Assembly (NCBI RefSeq): GCF_902833055.1
Contig: NZ_CADFEJ010000019.1
Coordinates: 1 to 64,000, forward strand
Direction of reading: 5' to 3'
DNA length: 64,000 bases
DNA from: Burkholderia territorii
Lineage (GTDB): Bacteria; Pseudomonadota; Gammaproteobacteria; Burkholderiales; Burkholderiaceae
Below, piece after piece: positions 17,343 through 25,434 of this stretch (the first letter of the stretch is position 1; each line of letters starts with the position of its first letter). A model generated the notes under the pieces. It was not told the origin of the DNA, searched no databases, and saw nothing but the letters and a program-made list of their open reading frames with translations. A program made the translations under genes and the position numbers.

Positions 17343-17733
17343 CCCGCTCGCGCCCGAACATACGCGCACCGCCATTTCGGTCGATACGAAAAAAATGCCG
17401 CGCGACAGCATGGCACGCGTGATTCCCATTGTGCCGATGAGCGCCAGCGAAACCGAAGTCGCCCGGCAAATGCAGATCTGCAACGCGTGCCGCTACTGCG
17501 AGGGCTTCTGCGCCGTGTTCCCTGCGATGACGCGCCGCCTGGAATTCGGCAAGGCGGACGTCAACCATCTGGCGAATCTCTGCCACAACTCAACGTATCT
17601 GATTCAGGCCTTGCACGACAAGGCCGCACCCGGCTACTGGCTGAGCTTCGCCGCGCTCTGCGGCTTGTGCGCGACGCTCGGGCTGTACCGTCGCCGCGCG
17701 GACAGCAACGCGTCGGCGGCATCGTCGGCCTGA
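17329..17733 (+). pseudogene. In-frame TcuB-TcuC chimera (tricarballylate utilisation remnant)
   Basis: From the GTG at 17329, about 90 residues match the start of TcuB, including the first Fe-S cluster cysteines (ICNACRYCEGFCAVFPAMTR) and LEFGKADVNHLANLCHN. In TcuB this should continue with a second cysteine cluster. Instead it switches in frame to about 45 residues that look like the last helix and tail of an MFS carrier (STYLIQALHDKAAPGYWLSF, then GLCATLGLYRRR), presumably TcuC. The deletion therefore removed most of TcuB and nearly all of TcuC. The 134-residue product has no plausible function. Confidence 0.78.
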
Positions 17734-18016
17734 TAGAGATTGCATCGGCGCGCAGACGGTGGGCTGAAGGCCTGTTCGACTGACCGACGAATGGGCTTGC
17801 CCTGAATTTTTCATCTGCATGTCGGCAAACGATCGTCGGAACGTGCGGCCGGCATTGGCCGCATTTATCGATCGTCCGTGGTGGGCGATCGTATCGGGTC
17901 ACATGCCAATGGCCGAGCGACGACAGCTCGGCAAAGCCAGCCATCCGCACCTAACGCGCACCGGATAATACGTAACCCGAATCATCCGCCTCAGGAGGCG
18001 CGGAAGTGAACAGCGC

Positions 18017-18358
18017 TCAATGGAAGAAGAGCACCCGCGTCCCGAACGTATGATTCGCCTCCGCGGCCATCAGAACCATGAGCACCAGCAGACACAGCGG
18101 CGGTATGAGAATCGCATACACCAGCGCCAGTCGTTCCCACATCATGTGCATGAAGATCGACACGATCAGCCCGGCCTTGGCGATCATCAGCACGACGATC
18201 AGCACCCAGCGCAACAAGCCATGCACGTGGAAGTAATCCACCAGATACGACAACGTGCTCAGGACGAACAGCAGGCCCCAGATTTTCAGGTAGATGCCGA
18301 TCGGATGCTGCTGGCCGTGCGCGGCGTCGGATCGATCGACGGGATCGGTGTGGTCCAT
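18017..18358 (-). CDS. Cytochrome c oxidase subunit IV (small membrane subunit)
   Basis: The protein has 113 residues from the ATG at 18358 and three transmembrane helices in the CyoD/CtaF pattern (IYLKIWGLLFVLSTLSYLVD; LIVVLMIAKAGLIVSIFMHM; IPPLCLLVLMVLMAAEANH). The IFMHM motif in helix 2 is typical. It is the last gene of the oxidase operon, 8 bp after subunit III, and probably stabilises the complex in the inner membrane. A longer upstream frame is shadow of the subunit III gene. Confidence 0.85.
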   Translation of the reverse strand: MDHTDPVDRSDAAHGQQHPIGIYLKIWGLLFVLSTLSYLVDYFHVHGLLRWVLIVVLMIAKAGLIVSIFMHMMWERLALVYAILIPPLCLLVLMVLMAAEANHTFGTRVLFFH

Positions 18359-18366
18359 GGCCTGCC

Positions 18367-19074
18367 TCACCACAAATAGAACAGCGCGAAGATGAACACC
18401 CACACGAGGTCGACGAAGTGCCAGTACAGGCCGGCGATCTCGACGATCTGGAAATTGCCGTGCCCGGTGAACCCGGGCTGCAGGATCTTGCGTGCGATCA
18501 GCAACAGGTAGATCACGCCACACGTCACGTGAAAGCCGTGGAACCCGGTGATCATGAAGAAGCATGCGCCGAACTGCGTGGCGCCGAGCGGGTTGCCCCA
18601 CGGGCGAATTCCTTCATGGACGATCAGCTTGGTCCACTCGAAGGCCTGCATCGACACGAACGTCACGCCGAGCAGCGCGGTCGCCAGCAACAGTGCGGCG
18701 GCGCGCGTCGCGTTGCGCCGATAGCCGAAATTGACGGCCATCGCCATGGTGCCGCTACTGGTGATCAGCGTGAACGTCATGATGGCGATCAGCAGCAACG
18801 GCACGTCGATGCCCGCCACGGTGAGGCCGAACACCTTGGACGTGTCGGGCCACGGCGCCGTGGTCGACATGCGCACCGTCATGTAGCCGATCAGGAAGCT
18901 GCTGAAGACGAAGGTGTCCGACAGCAGGAAGATCCACATCATCGCCTTGCCCCACGGCACCTTGAAGGCTTCGCGATCGGCCGACCAGTCCGTGACGATG
19001 CCGTGCCAGCCGTCGGGGCGGGCGTCGGCAGGCGGCATGGCAGCGGGTTCGGGCGGGAGCGTGGGCGAGGTCAT
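18367..19074 (-). CDS. ctaE: Cytochrome c oxidase subunit III
   Basis: The protein has 235 residues from the ATG at 19074, which overlaps the stop of the preceding gene in an ATGA. It has the multi-helix pattern of heme-copper oxidase subunit III, with KAMMWIFLLSDTFVFSSFLI, HEGIRPWGNPLGATQFGACF, TGFHGFHVTCGVIYLLLIAR and the C-terminal EIAGLYWHFVDLVWVFIF motif. It lacks metal centres and supports proton and oxygen handling by subunit I. Confidence 0.93.
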   Translation of the reverse strand: MTSPTLPPEPAAMPPADARPDGWHGIVTDWSADREAFKVPWGKAMMWIFLLSDTFVFSSFLIGYMTVRMSTTAPWPDTSKVFGLTVAGIDVPLLLIAIMTFTLITSSGTMAMAVNFGYRRNATRAAALLLATALLGVTFVSMQAFEWTKLIVHEGIRPWGNPLGATQFGACFFMITGFHGFHVTCGVIYLLLIARKILQPGFTGHGNFQIVEIAGLYWHFVDLVWVFIFALFYLW

Positions 19075-19685
19075 GGCGCGGCTCCATACAGCGGCCCGCA
19101 GATGGCGGCGACAACCGCAGGGGTGAGCCACCACATCGCCGCCAGCAGCACGAGCCAGACCGCCAGCAGGAAATGCCAATAGAGGGCACACAGCGAAATG
19201 GCGCGTTGAGCCCTGAACGGGTCGCCATGGCGCCGCTGTGCGATCGTCACGGCCCAGGCGATCAACCCGCCGAGCACGTGCAATCCGTGCAGGCCGGTGA
19301 GCAGGTAAAGGAAGCTGTCGGAAGGATTGGCGATGACGGTTTGCCCGGCCGCCGACAGCATGCGCCACGCGGTGAGTTGCCCGATCACGAACACGGCGGC
19401 CAGCACGCCGCCGCATACGAGCCACGCCACGCGATGCACGGTCAACCGCCGGGCACGCTGCATGGCAACGCTTGCCAGCGCGAGCGCACTGGTGTTCCAC
19501 CATAGCAGCGCCGGATGCGGGATCGGCTGCCAGTCCGGCTCGCGCATGCGCATGCCGTACGCGAGCAGCAGCAGTGAAAACAATGCCGTCGCGACGGCCA
19601 TGAACACGATCAGGCCGGTGCGGCTCGCATTCGGCAAGACGGGCGGCGGCGTGTCGGGAACGAAGGTGCGCGGCAGCGTGGTCAT
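19071..19685 (-). CDS. Second subunit III-like membrane protein of the oxidase
   Basis: The protein has 204 residues from the ATG at 19685, overlapping the subunit I stop by 4 bp. About five hydrophobic helices are visible, and the motifs SFLYLLTGLHGLHVLGGLIA and LCALYWHFLLAVWLVLLAAM mirror the GFHGFHV and YWHFVDLVW motifs of true subunit III. It is therefore a divergent subunit III paralogue placed between subunits I and III. Operons with two such genes occur in alternative caa3-type oxidases; its separate role is not known to me. Confidence 0.8.
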   Translation of the reverse strand: MTTLPRTFVPDTPPPVLPNASRTGLIVFMAVATALFSLLLLAYGMRMREPDWQPIPHPALLWWNTSALALASVAMQRARRLTVHRVAWLVCGGVLAAVFVIGQLTAWRMLSAAGQTVIANPSDSFLYLLTGLHGLHVLGGLIAWAVTIAQRRHGDPFRAQRAISLCALYWHFLLAVWLVLLAAMWWLTPAVVAAICGPLYGAAP

Positions 19686-21442
19686 TTGCGTGCCTCGCCG
19701 GGTTGAAGCGCCGGGTGGGCCGGCTTCGGTTCGGGTGCGGTCGCGGGCGGCCGGTTTTGCGGGACGAAATCTTCCGCTTGCCCCGGCGGGCTGTATTCGT
19801 ACGCCCAACGATAGACGACGGGTTGAGCGGCGCCCCAGTTGCCGTGCGCGGGCGGCGTTTGCGGCGTCTGCCATTCCAGTGTGGTGGCCCGCCATGGATT
19901 GCCGTCGGCACGCTTGCCGCGCACGAGGCTCGATGCCAGGTTGTACAGGAACAGCAGCTGCGCCACGGCCACGATCAGCGCGACGACGGTGATGAAGGCG
20001 TTGAGCATCTGCGCCGAGTGCGGGATGAAGCTGTAGCCCTCGTACGCGTAATACCGGCGAGGCATGCCGAGGATGCCGAGATAGTGCATCGGGAAGTAGA
20101 TCGCGTAGGTGCCGACGAAGGTGGTCCAGAAGTGTGCGCGCCCGAGCGTGTCGTCTAGCATGCGGCCCGTTACCTTCGGATACCAGTGATAGATGCCGCC
20201 GAACACCACCAGGATCGGCGACACAGCCATCACCATGTGGAAGTGCGCCACGACGAAGTACGTGTTCGACAGTGGAATGTCCACGCTCACGTTGCCGAGA
20301 TAGAGACCGGTCAGCCCGCCGAGCACGAAGGTGCTGATGAAGCCGATGGCGAACAGCATTGGCACGGTCAGGTGGATGTCGCCACGCCACAGCGTCAGCA
20401 CCCAGTTGTAGACCTTGAGGGCGGTCGGAACGGCAATGATCAGCGTGGTGGTCGCGAAGAAGAAGCCGAAGTACGGGTCCATGCCGGCGATGAACATGTG
20501 GTGCGCCCAAACCACGAAGCTCAGTGCGCCGATGATGACGATGGCCCACACCATCATCCGGTAACCGAAGATGCTCTTGCGCGCGTGGGTGCTGATGAGG
20601 TCCGACGCGATGCCGAAGGCCGGCAGCGCGACGATGTAGACCTCCGGATGCCCGAAGAACCAGAACAGGTGCTGGAACAGCAACGGGCTGCCGCCGGCAT
20701 GCTTGAGCGACTGCCCCATCGACACCACGGCCGGTATGAAGAAACTGGTGCCGAGTGTGCGGTCGAGCAGCATCATCACCGCCGATACGAACAGCGCTGG
20801 AAATGCGAGCAGCGCCATGATGGTCGCGATGAAGATGCCCCACACCGTGAGCGGCATGCGCATGAGTGTCATGCCGCGGGTGCGCGCCTGCAGCGTGGTG
20901 GTGACGTAGTTCAGGCCGCCCATGGTCGCCGCGACGATGAAGATCGCCAGCGATACGAGCATCAGCACGATGCCCCATTCGACGCCCGGCGTGCCGGGCA
21001 GGATGGCCTGGGGCGGATACAGCGTCCAGCCCGCACCGGTCGGCCCGCCCGGCACGAAGAAGCTCGCCACCAGCACCAGCACGGCCAGCAGGTAGACCCA
21101 GTAGCTCAGCATGTTGAGAAACGGGAATACCATGTCGCGCGCGCCCAGCATCAGCGGGATCAGATAGTTGCCGAAGCCGCCCAGGAACAGCGCGGTCAGC
21201 AGGTAGATGACCATGATCATCCCGTGCATGGTGACGAACTGGTAGTAGTGGTTGGCGTCGATGAAGCTGAACTTGCCCGGAAAGCCGAGCTGCAACCGCA
21301 TCAGGTCCGACAGGACGAGGCCGACCAGGCCGATGGCAATGGCCGTCAGCGAATACTGCACGGCGATGACCTTGTGGTCCTGGCTCCAGACATAGCGTGT
21401 CCAGAAGTTTTTCGGGACGTGGTCGATGTGCGCGTAGGGCAT
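19682..21442 (-). CDS. ctaD: Cytochrome c oxidase subunit I
   Basis: The protein has 586 residues and about 12 transmembrane helices. It carries the catalytic core of an A-type heme-copper oxidase. HHMFIAGMDP supplies two CuB histidines, and FWFFGHPEVYIVALPAFGI supplies the CuB histidine cross-linked to tyrosine. SNTYFVVAHFHMVM supplies the histidines to hemes a3 and a. This subunit reduces oxygen to water and pumps protons. It starts 13 bp after subunit II and overlaps the next gene by 4 bp, so translation is coupled. Confidence 0.97.
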   Translation of the reverse strand: MPYAHIDHVPKNFWTRYVWSQDHKVIAVQYSLTAIAIGLVGLVLSDLMRLQLGFPGKFSFIDANHYYQFVTMHGMIMVIYLLTALFLGGFGNYLIPLMLGARDMVFPFLNMLSYWVYLLAVLVLVASFFVPGGPTGAGWTLYPPQAILPGTPGVEWGIVLMLVSLAIFIVAATMGGLNYVTTTLQARTRGMTLMRMPLTVWGIFIATIMALLAFPALFVSAVMMLLDRTLGTSFFIPAVVSMGQSLKHAGGSPLLFQHLFWFFGHPEVYIVALPAFGIASDLISTHARKSIFGYRMMVWAIVIIGALSFVVWAHHMFIAGMDPYFGFFFATTTLIIAVPTALKVYNWVLTLWRGDIHLTVPMLFAIGFISTFVLGGLTGLYLGNVSVDIPLSNTYFVVAHFHMVMAVSPILVVFGGIYHWYPKVTGRMLDDTLGRAHFWTTFVGTYAIYFPMHYLGILGMPRRYYAYEGYSFIPHSAQMLNAFITVVALIVAVAQLLFLYNLASSLVRGKRADGNPWRATTLEWQTPQTPPAHGNWGAAQPVVYRWAYEYSPPGQAEDFVPQNRPPATAPEPKPAHPALQPGEARK

Positions 21443-21455
21443 GGCGTCGGCTCCG

Positions 21456-22610
21456 CTAGGGCTGGCGGTTGGCCGCGGTGCTGGCAGCCGGGCCGCCTTG
21501 CGATTCGATGTAGGTCACGAGCGCGGTCAGCTCCTGCTCGCTCAGGTCGAAATGCGGCATGATCGGTGCGTACCCCTTCACGACGCGGGCCGTCGGGTTG
21601 CGAATGAACGCGCGCAGATACGCGTCGTCCACCTTCGCGGTGCTGCCGTCTGCCATCGTTTCGGTCTTGCCGAACAGGCCCTTCCAGGTCGGGCCGACGC
21701 GCGGGCTGCCGTCAACGGTATGGCATGCCAAACATCCCCTGGATGCCGCGAGCGCCTTGCCCTGGTCGGCAAGTGCCTGTGCGCTGCTGCCTGCCGTGGC
21801 CGCAGCGGCTTGCACGCCGGCCTGCTGCCGCTGCGCGAAAGTGGTCTGCCGCGCCAGCCAGCGCGAGAACGATGCTTCGTCTTCAACGACCACCACGCCG
21901 CGCATGCTGGCGTGCCCGAGACCGCAAAGCTGCGCGCACAGGATGTCGTAACGTCCCGCCCGGGTCGGCGTGAACCAGAAGGTCGTCACCATGCCGGGCA
22001 CCATGTTCATGCGCGCACGGAACGGCGGCACATAAAAGTCGTGCAGCACGTCGAGCGATCGTGTCAGAACCTGGATCGGCCGGTTCAGCGGCAGGTGGAC
22101 TTCGGGCGTCTCGATCAGATAGTTGTCGCGGCCGTTCGGGTCGGCGGGGTTCAGCCCGAACGGGTTGTCGTTGCCGACGTAGCGCACGTCCGTCGTGCCC
22201 AGCTTGCCGCCGGGGCCGGCGAAGCGGAAGCGCCATTGCCATTGCCGGCCGAGCACTTCCATCTGCAGCACATTGCGCGGCGGCCGGATGTAGTCCGCGT
22301 AGACGAACAGGCCGGGCGCCAGCAGCGCCGCCACGCCGACGGCCGTCAGGCCGATCAGCCACCATTCCAGCCGCCGGTTGTGCGGTTCGTAGGCCGCGCG
22401 ATGCCCGCCGCGGTGGCGGTAGCGCATCAGGGCGATCGCGATGAACAGGTTGATCGCGATGAAGAATGCGCCGGTGATGACGAGCGTGATCGTCAGCATG
22501 TCGTCCATGCGCACCCAGTTCGACGCGATCGGCGTGATCCACCACGGGCTGGCAAAGTGAAACCCCACCGCCAATGCGATGATCACGATCAGGGCAATCG
22601 CAAGCGCCAT
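21456..22610 (-). CDS. ctaC: Cytochrome c oxidase subunit II fused to cytochrome c (caa3 type)
   Basis: The protein has 384 residues. Two N-terminal helices (residues 1-20 and 40-62, plus a third around 85-105) precede a periplasmic cupredoxin domain with the CuA loop CAQLCGLGH near residue 227. After a linker comes a cytochrome c domain with CLACH near residue 293 and the distal methionine region PIMPHFDLSEQELT. The fused cytochrome c marks a caa3-type enzyme that takes electrons directly from small donors. The CuA loop has Gln where CAELCG usually has Glu. It is the first structural gene of the oxidase unit. Confidence 0.95.
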   Translation of the reverse strand: MALAIALIVIIALAVGFHFASPWWITPIASNWVRMDDMLTITLVITGAFFIAINLFIAIALMRYRHRGGHRAAYEPHNRRLEWWLIGLTAVGVAALLAPGLFVYADYIRPPRNVLQMEVLGRQWQWRFRFAGPGGKLGTTDVRYVGNDNPFGLNPADPNGRDNYLIETPEVHLPLNRPIQVLTRSLDVLHDFYVPPFRARMNMVPGMVTTFWFTPTRAGRYDILCAQLCGLGHASMRGVVVVEDEASFSRWLARQTTFAQRQQAGVQAAAATAGSSAQALADQGKALAASRGCLACHTVDGSPRVGPTWKGLFGKTETMADGSTAKVDDAYLRAFIRNPTARVVKGYAPIMPHFDLSEQELTALVTYIESQGGPAASTAANRQP

Positions 22611-22922
22611 GGGCCGCCTCGCCGCGCATCACTCGCCGGAACCGCCAACCCGCGCTCCCGGCGTCGTCGTGCCGCCTTGCCGTGTTTCTTATGACATTTC
22701 GACGGCAGTCGACCAAGGCCGATTCGCCAAGCTCGTGGGCGGCTTCAAGAAAAAGGTCGTTCGCTCCTTCGCATCGTGCAAGGCAGCTCAACGGGGCACG
22801 CACGCTCCCATACCCGCATCGCACGACCGACGGCGCCATTGACTCGCGACGACCCGCAAAACGGCCGCCTTCGACGTGAGTCGTCGAGGCAGCCATATCG
22901 CGCGGCGCGAAGAAACGGCGTG
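22611..22922. other. Gene-free stretch upstream of the oxidase operon
   Basis: About 310 bp, expected to hold the oxidase promoter on the minus strand. I found no clear FNR/Anr box (TTGAT-N4-ATCAA), terminator or gene. Short frames here lack family features. Confidence 0.4.
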
Positions 22923-23435
22923 TCAGTGCATCGCGTTCTGCTTGCGCCGTTCAAGCATGCCGTAGACGATGGCGGTTACCACACCGAACAGCAGGTTGGC
23001 CAGCAACGGACCTGATCCTCGCTCCGAGATGAACCACGGGAACACGGCGGTCATCACGTAGAAGTTCCAAATGTACGCGGCGATCCCGAAAGCCAACCCG
23101 ATGACGGCCTCCATGCCGACGCTCGAATCGAAGCGGAACGGGGCCATGATCGCGGCAAGAATCATCCCCATGATGGCGCCGAGCACATAGTGCAGCAGCA
23201 GTGCCGTTCCCACGATGCCGAAGCTGAACACCGACATCTGTTCGAGCGCACCGCGACCCATCACCATCGCCGCGATCTTGTGGGTCGGTTGCCACGGGCT
23301 TTCATCGAGCACCATGGTCGACCAGAAGAACTCGAGCACGATCACCAGGGCGCCGCCCGCAAGACCGGCTACGGCAGCGGCGAGCCAATCCGGCACGCGA
23401 CGCTGCCAATGGTGGGATTGAATGTGCAGTTCCAT
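22923..23435 (-). CDS. Conserved membrane protein of unknown function
   Basis: The protein has 170 residues from the ATG at 23435, chosen because GAGGAGG sits 5-6 bases upstream; the frame has a weaker upstream start. Four hydrophobic segments are visible: AAAVAGLAGGALVIVLEFFW, GTALLLHYVLGAIMGMILAA, MEAVIGLAFGIAAYIWNFYV and PLLANLLFGVVTAIVYGMLE. The family is not recognised. It lies between the DUF1269-like gene and the oxidase operon, all on the minus strand, and may belong to a respiratory or low-oxygen response group; that is position-based inference. Confidence 0.7.
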   Translation of the reverse strand: MELHIQSHHWQRRVPDWLAAAVAGLAGGALVIVLEFFWSTMVLDESPWQPTHKIAAMVMGRGALEQMSVFSFGIVGTALLLHYVLGAIMGMILAAIMAPFRFDSSVGMEAVIGLAFGIAAYIWNFYVMTAVFPWFISERGSGPLLANLLFGVVTAIVYGMLERRKQNAMH

Positions 23436-23491
23436 GGAACCTCCTCGCCGAAGGATCAACCTCGGCATTCAGGCACGCCGGTTTTCGGATG

Positions 23492-24001
23492 TCAGGGGAA
23501 AACCGGTGACGTAGGCTCGCCGCCCACCAGATCCGCCTTCGGAAAATGCCGGGCGATCATCTGCTCGATTTCCTGCTCTCGCAATGCCGGCACGTCGGCC
23601 ATGATCAGAATCTGGCCTTCCTTGATCGCTTCGCGGAATCGCTGGAGTCGCGCGTTCGGTTCGGCGATGCCGATCATCCCGGCCGTCCATGCGCCGAAAC
23701 CCGCGCCCACCACCGTCAAGGCGACGACGGCGCCGCCCGCGATCACGAGCTCCGCAGGAGGGTAAACAAGCGCGACGAGACCGATGAGCGCGCCCGTTGC
23801 GCCGCCGAGTGCGACACCCCGCTCGAGCGCGTGCACCACATCGCTGCTTTGCAGCAGAGATGCTTCGGGTAACTCATCAAGTGTGACACTGTGGTCGGCG
23901 AGAACGTGGATATGGCGCCAGATGATGCGCGCGCGGAGCAGGTCGTCCACGATCGCCTTCGCCATCTGCGTGTCGGGTGCGAGGAAATAGAGGCGCCTCA
24001 T
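23492..24001 (-). CDS. DUF1269-type membrane protein
   Basis: The protein has 169 residues. It begins MRRLYFLAPDTQMAKAIVDD. A central glycine-rich hydrophobic hairpin spans about residues 62-115 (ALGGATGALIGLVALVYPPA, then VVGAGFGAWTAGMIG). The soluble C-terminal part resembles a small regulatory fold (ILIMADVPALREQEIEQMI). This layout matches the DUF1269 family, whose function is unknown. AAGGGGG sits 6-12 bases before the ATG, and a TAAAAT hexamer about 35 bp upstream could be a -10. It lies 56 bp upstream of the membrane protein at 22923-23435 and may share its transcript. Confidence 0.72.
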   Translation of the reverse strand: MRRLYFLAPDTQMAKAIVDDLLRARIIWRHIHVLADHSVTLDELPEASLLQSSDVVHALERGVALGGATGALIGLVALVYPPAELVIAGGAVVALTVVGAGFGAWTAGMIGIAEPNARLQRFREAIKEGQILIMADVPALREQEIEQMIARHFPKADLVGGEPTSPVFP

Positions 24002-24204
24002 GTCGGCCCCCTTTTTCAGTCTGGAGTACGTTCTATTTTATGTCAGCATCGCGAACGTGGTGCCGGCGCGCGAGTTTCCTCGGGTATGTACGGGCAGGCG
24101 GCAGAACAACTTCGAGCTTGAATCTCCCGATAAATCAGCGGGCGCCGCCGGGTGCCAGGATGTTGACGCAAACACCGTCCAGGCACCCGGCGACGCTCGT
24201 TGCG

Positions 24205-25410
24205 TCATCGCCCGTTGCCGGCGTCCGAACGCAGGAAACGCTCCACCAGTCGGGCCCAGAACGCGGACCCGACGACCAGGTTCTCGTCGTTGAAGTCATA
24301 TGTCGCGCTGTGCAGCGTGTTCCCGCCTTCGGCCGGGCCGTTGCCGATCCTCAGGAACGCACCGGGGCGCGCCTGCAACATGTATGCGAAGTCCTCGCTT
24401 CCCATCAACGGCGGCATCTGTTCCGTGACGCGATCCGCACCGACCAGTTCCTTCGCGACCTGGATCGCCAGTTCCGTTTCGGCATCGGCGTTCGTCACGA
24501 CCGGATAACCCTCAACGTAATCGACGACGGCCGCGAGGCCATAACTCTCGGCCTGCGCGTGCACGAGCGCGGTGATGCGCTCCTTCAGCATTCGACGGAT
24601 GTCCGTGTCGAACGACCGGACGCTTATGCTCAACTCGACCTCGCCCGGAATGACGTTGGGCGCCGTTCCGCCAGCTATTTTTCCGATGGTCACGACGGCG
24701 GATCGGGTCGGATCGACATTGCGCGATACGACGGTCTGCAAGGCCATCACGATGCTGCCTGCCGCCACGATCGGGTCGTTCGCCAGATGCGGGCGCGCAG
24801 CGTGTCCGCCCTTGCCGACGATCTTCACGAAGACCCGGTCGCCCGCGGCCATGAAGTTGCCTTTGCGGAACATGAACGTGCCGGCCGGCGCACCCGGGTG
24901 GTTGTGCATCGCGAAGACCGCATCGCACGGAAACCGCTCGAAGAGGCCTTCCTCGACCATCCGCTTGGCGCCGCTGTCGAAGCCGCGCTCCTCCGCGGGC
25001 TGGAAGATCAGATGGACGGTGCCGTCGAATCGCCCGCGCTGCGCCAGGTATCGGGCCGCGCCGAGCAACATGGCGGTATGCCCGTCGTGACCGCATGCAT
25101 GCATCCGTCCCGGAATCACGCTCTTGTGGCCGAACGTGTTGAGTTCATCGATCGGCAGCGCGTCCATGTCGGCGCGGATCCCGATGCTGCGTGCGCTCGC
25201 GCCCAGCCGCAGCGTGCCGACGACACCCGTGCCGGCGATTCCGGTCTCGACCGAATAGCCGTATTCCTTCAGACGTTGCGCGACGAGTTCCGCGGTCTTC
25301 ACTTCCTCGAACGCGAGCTCCGGGCAGCAATGCAGCGTATAGCGAAGCTTGCGCATGTCGTCGGCAAGCGGCTCGAGGTCGGAGACGGAGCTGAGGTCGG
25401 GTAATAGCAT
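24205..25410 (-). CDS. M20-family amidohydrolase (hippurate hydrolase/aminoacylase type)
   Basis: The protein has 401 residues. Metal-binding motifs of the M20D group are present: HACGHDGHTAM near residue 102, the catalytic pair in FQPAEERG, MHNHPG near 165, and a late histidine in NTLHSATYDFND near 372. The insertion domain (about 187-300) gives the dimer lid. It should remove an acyl group from an N-acylated amino acid in the cytoplasm. The gene follows a YfcC-type carrier by 24 bp, suggesting uptake and deacylation of one substrate, possibly under the divergent LysR gene at 27036. Confidence 0.92.
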   Translation of the reverse strand: MLLPDLSSVSDLEPLADDMRKLRYTLHCCPELAFEEVKTAELVAQRLKEYGYSVETGIAGTGVVGTLRLGASARSIGIRADMDALPIDELNTFGHKSVIPGRMHACGHDGHTAMLLGAARYLAQRGRFDGTVHLIFQPAEERGFDSGAKRMVEEGLFERFPCDAVFAMHNHPGAPAGTFMFRKGNFMAAGDRVFVKIVGKGGHAARPHLANDPIVAAGSIVMALQTVVSRNVDPTRSAVVTIGKIAGGTAPNVIPGEVELSISVRSFDTDIRRMLKERITALVHAQAESYGLAAVVDYVEGYPVVTNADAETELAIQVAKELVGADRVTEQMPPLMGSEDFAYMLQARPGAFLRIGNGPAEGGNTLHSATYDFNDENLVVGSAFWARLVERFLRSDAGNGR

Positions 25411-25434
25411 GTTCGATCCAGAAGAAGCGGCGGA

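Noticed and set aside
16449..17483. A 344-codon minus-strand frame across the TetR and Tcu remnants
   Set aside because: Most of it is antisense to the Tcu fragments or out of frame with the TetR and MFS remnants.
20186..21562. A 458-codon plus-strand frame over the oxidase genes
   Set aside because: Antisense to subunit I, which has all catalytic motifs; the frame is rich in His, Glu and Arg, as expected of a shadow.
22611..22922. FNR/Anr operator upstream of the oxidase
   Set aside because: No TTGAT-N4-ATCAA or close variant was found on either strand.
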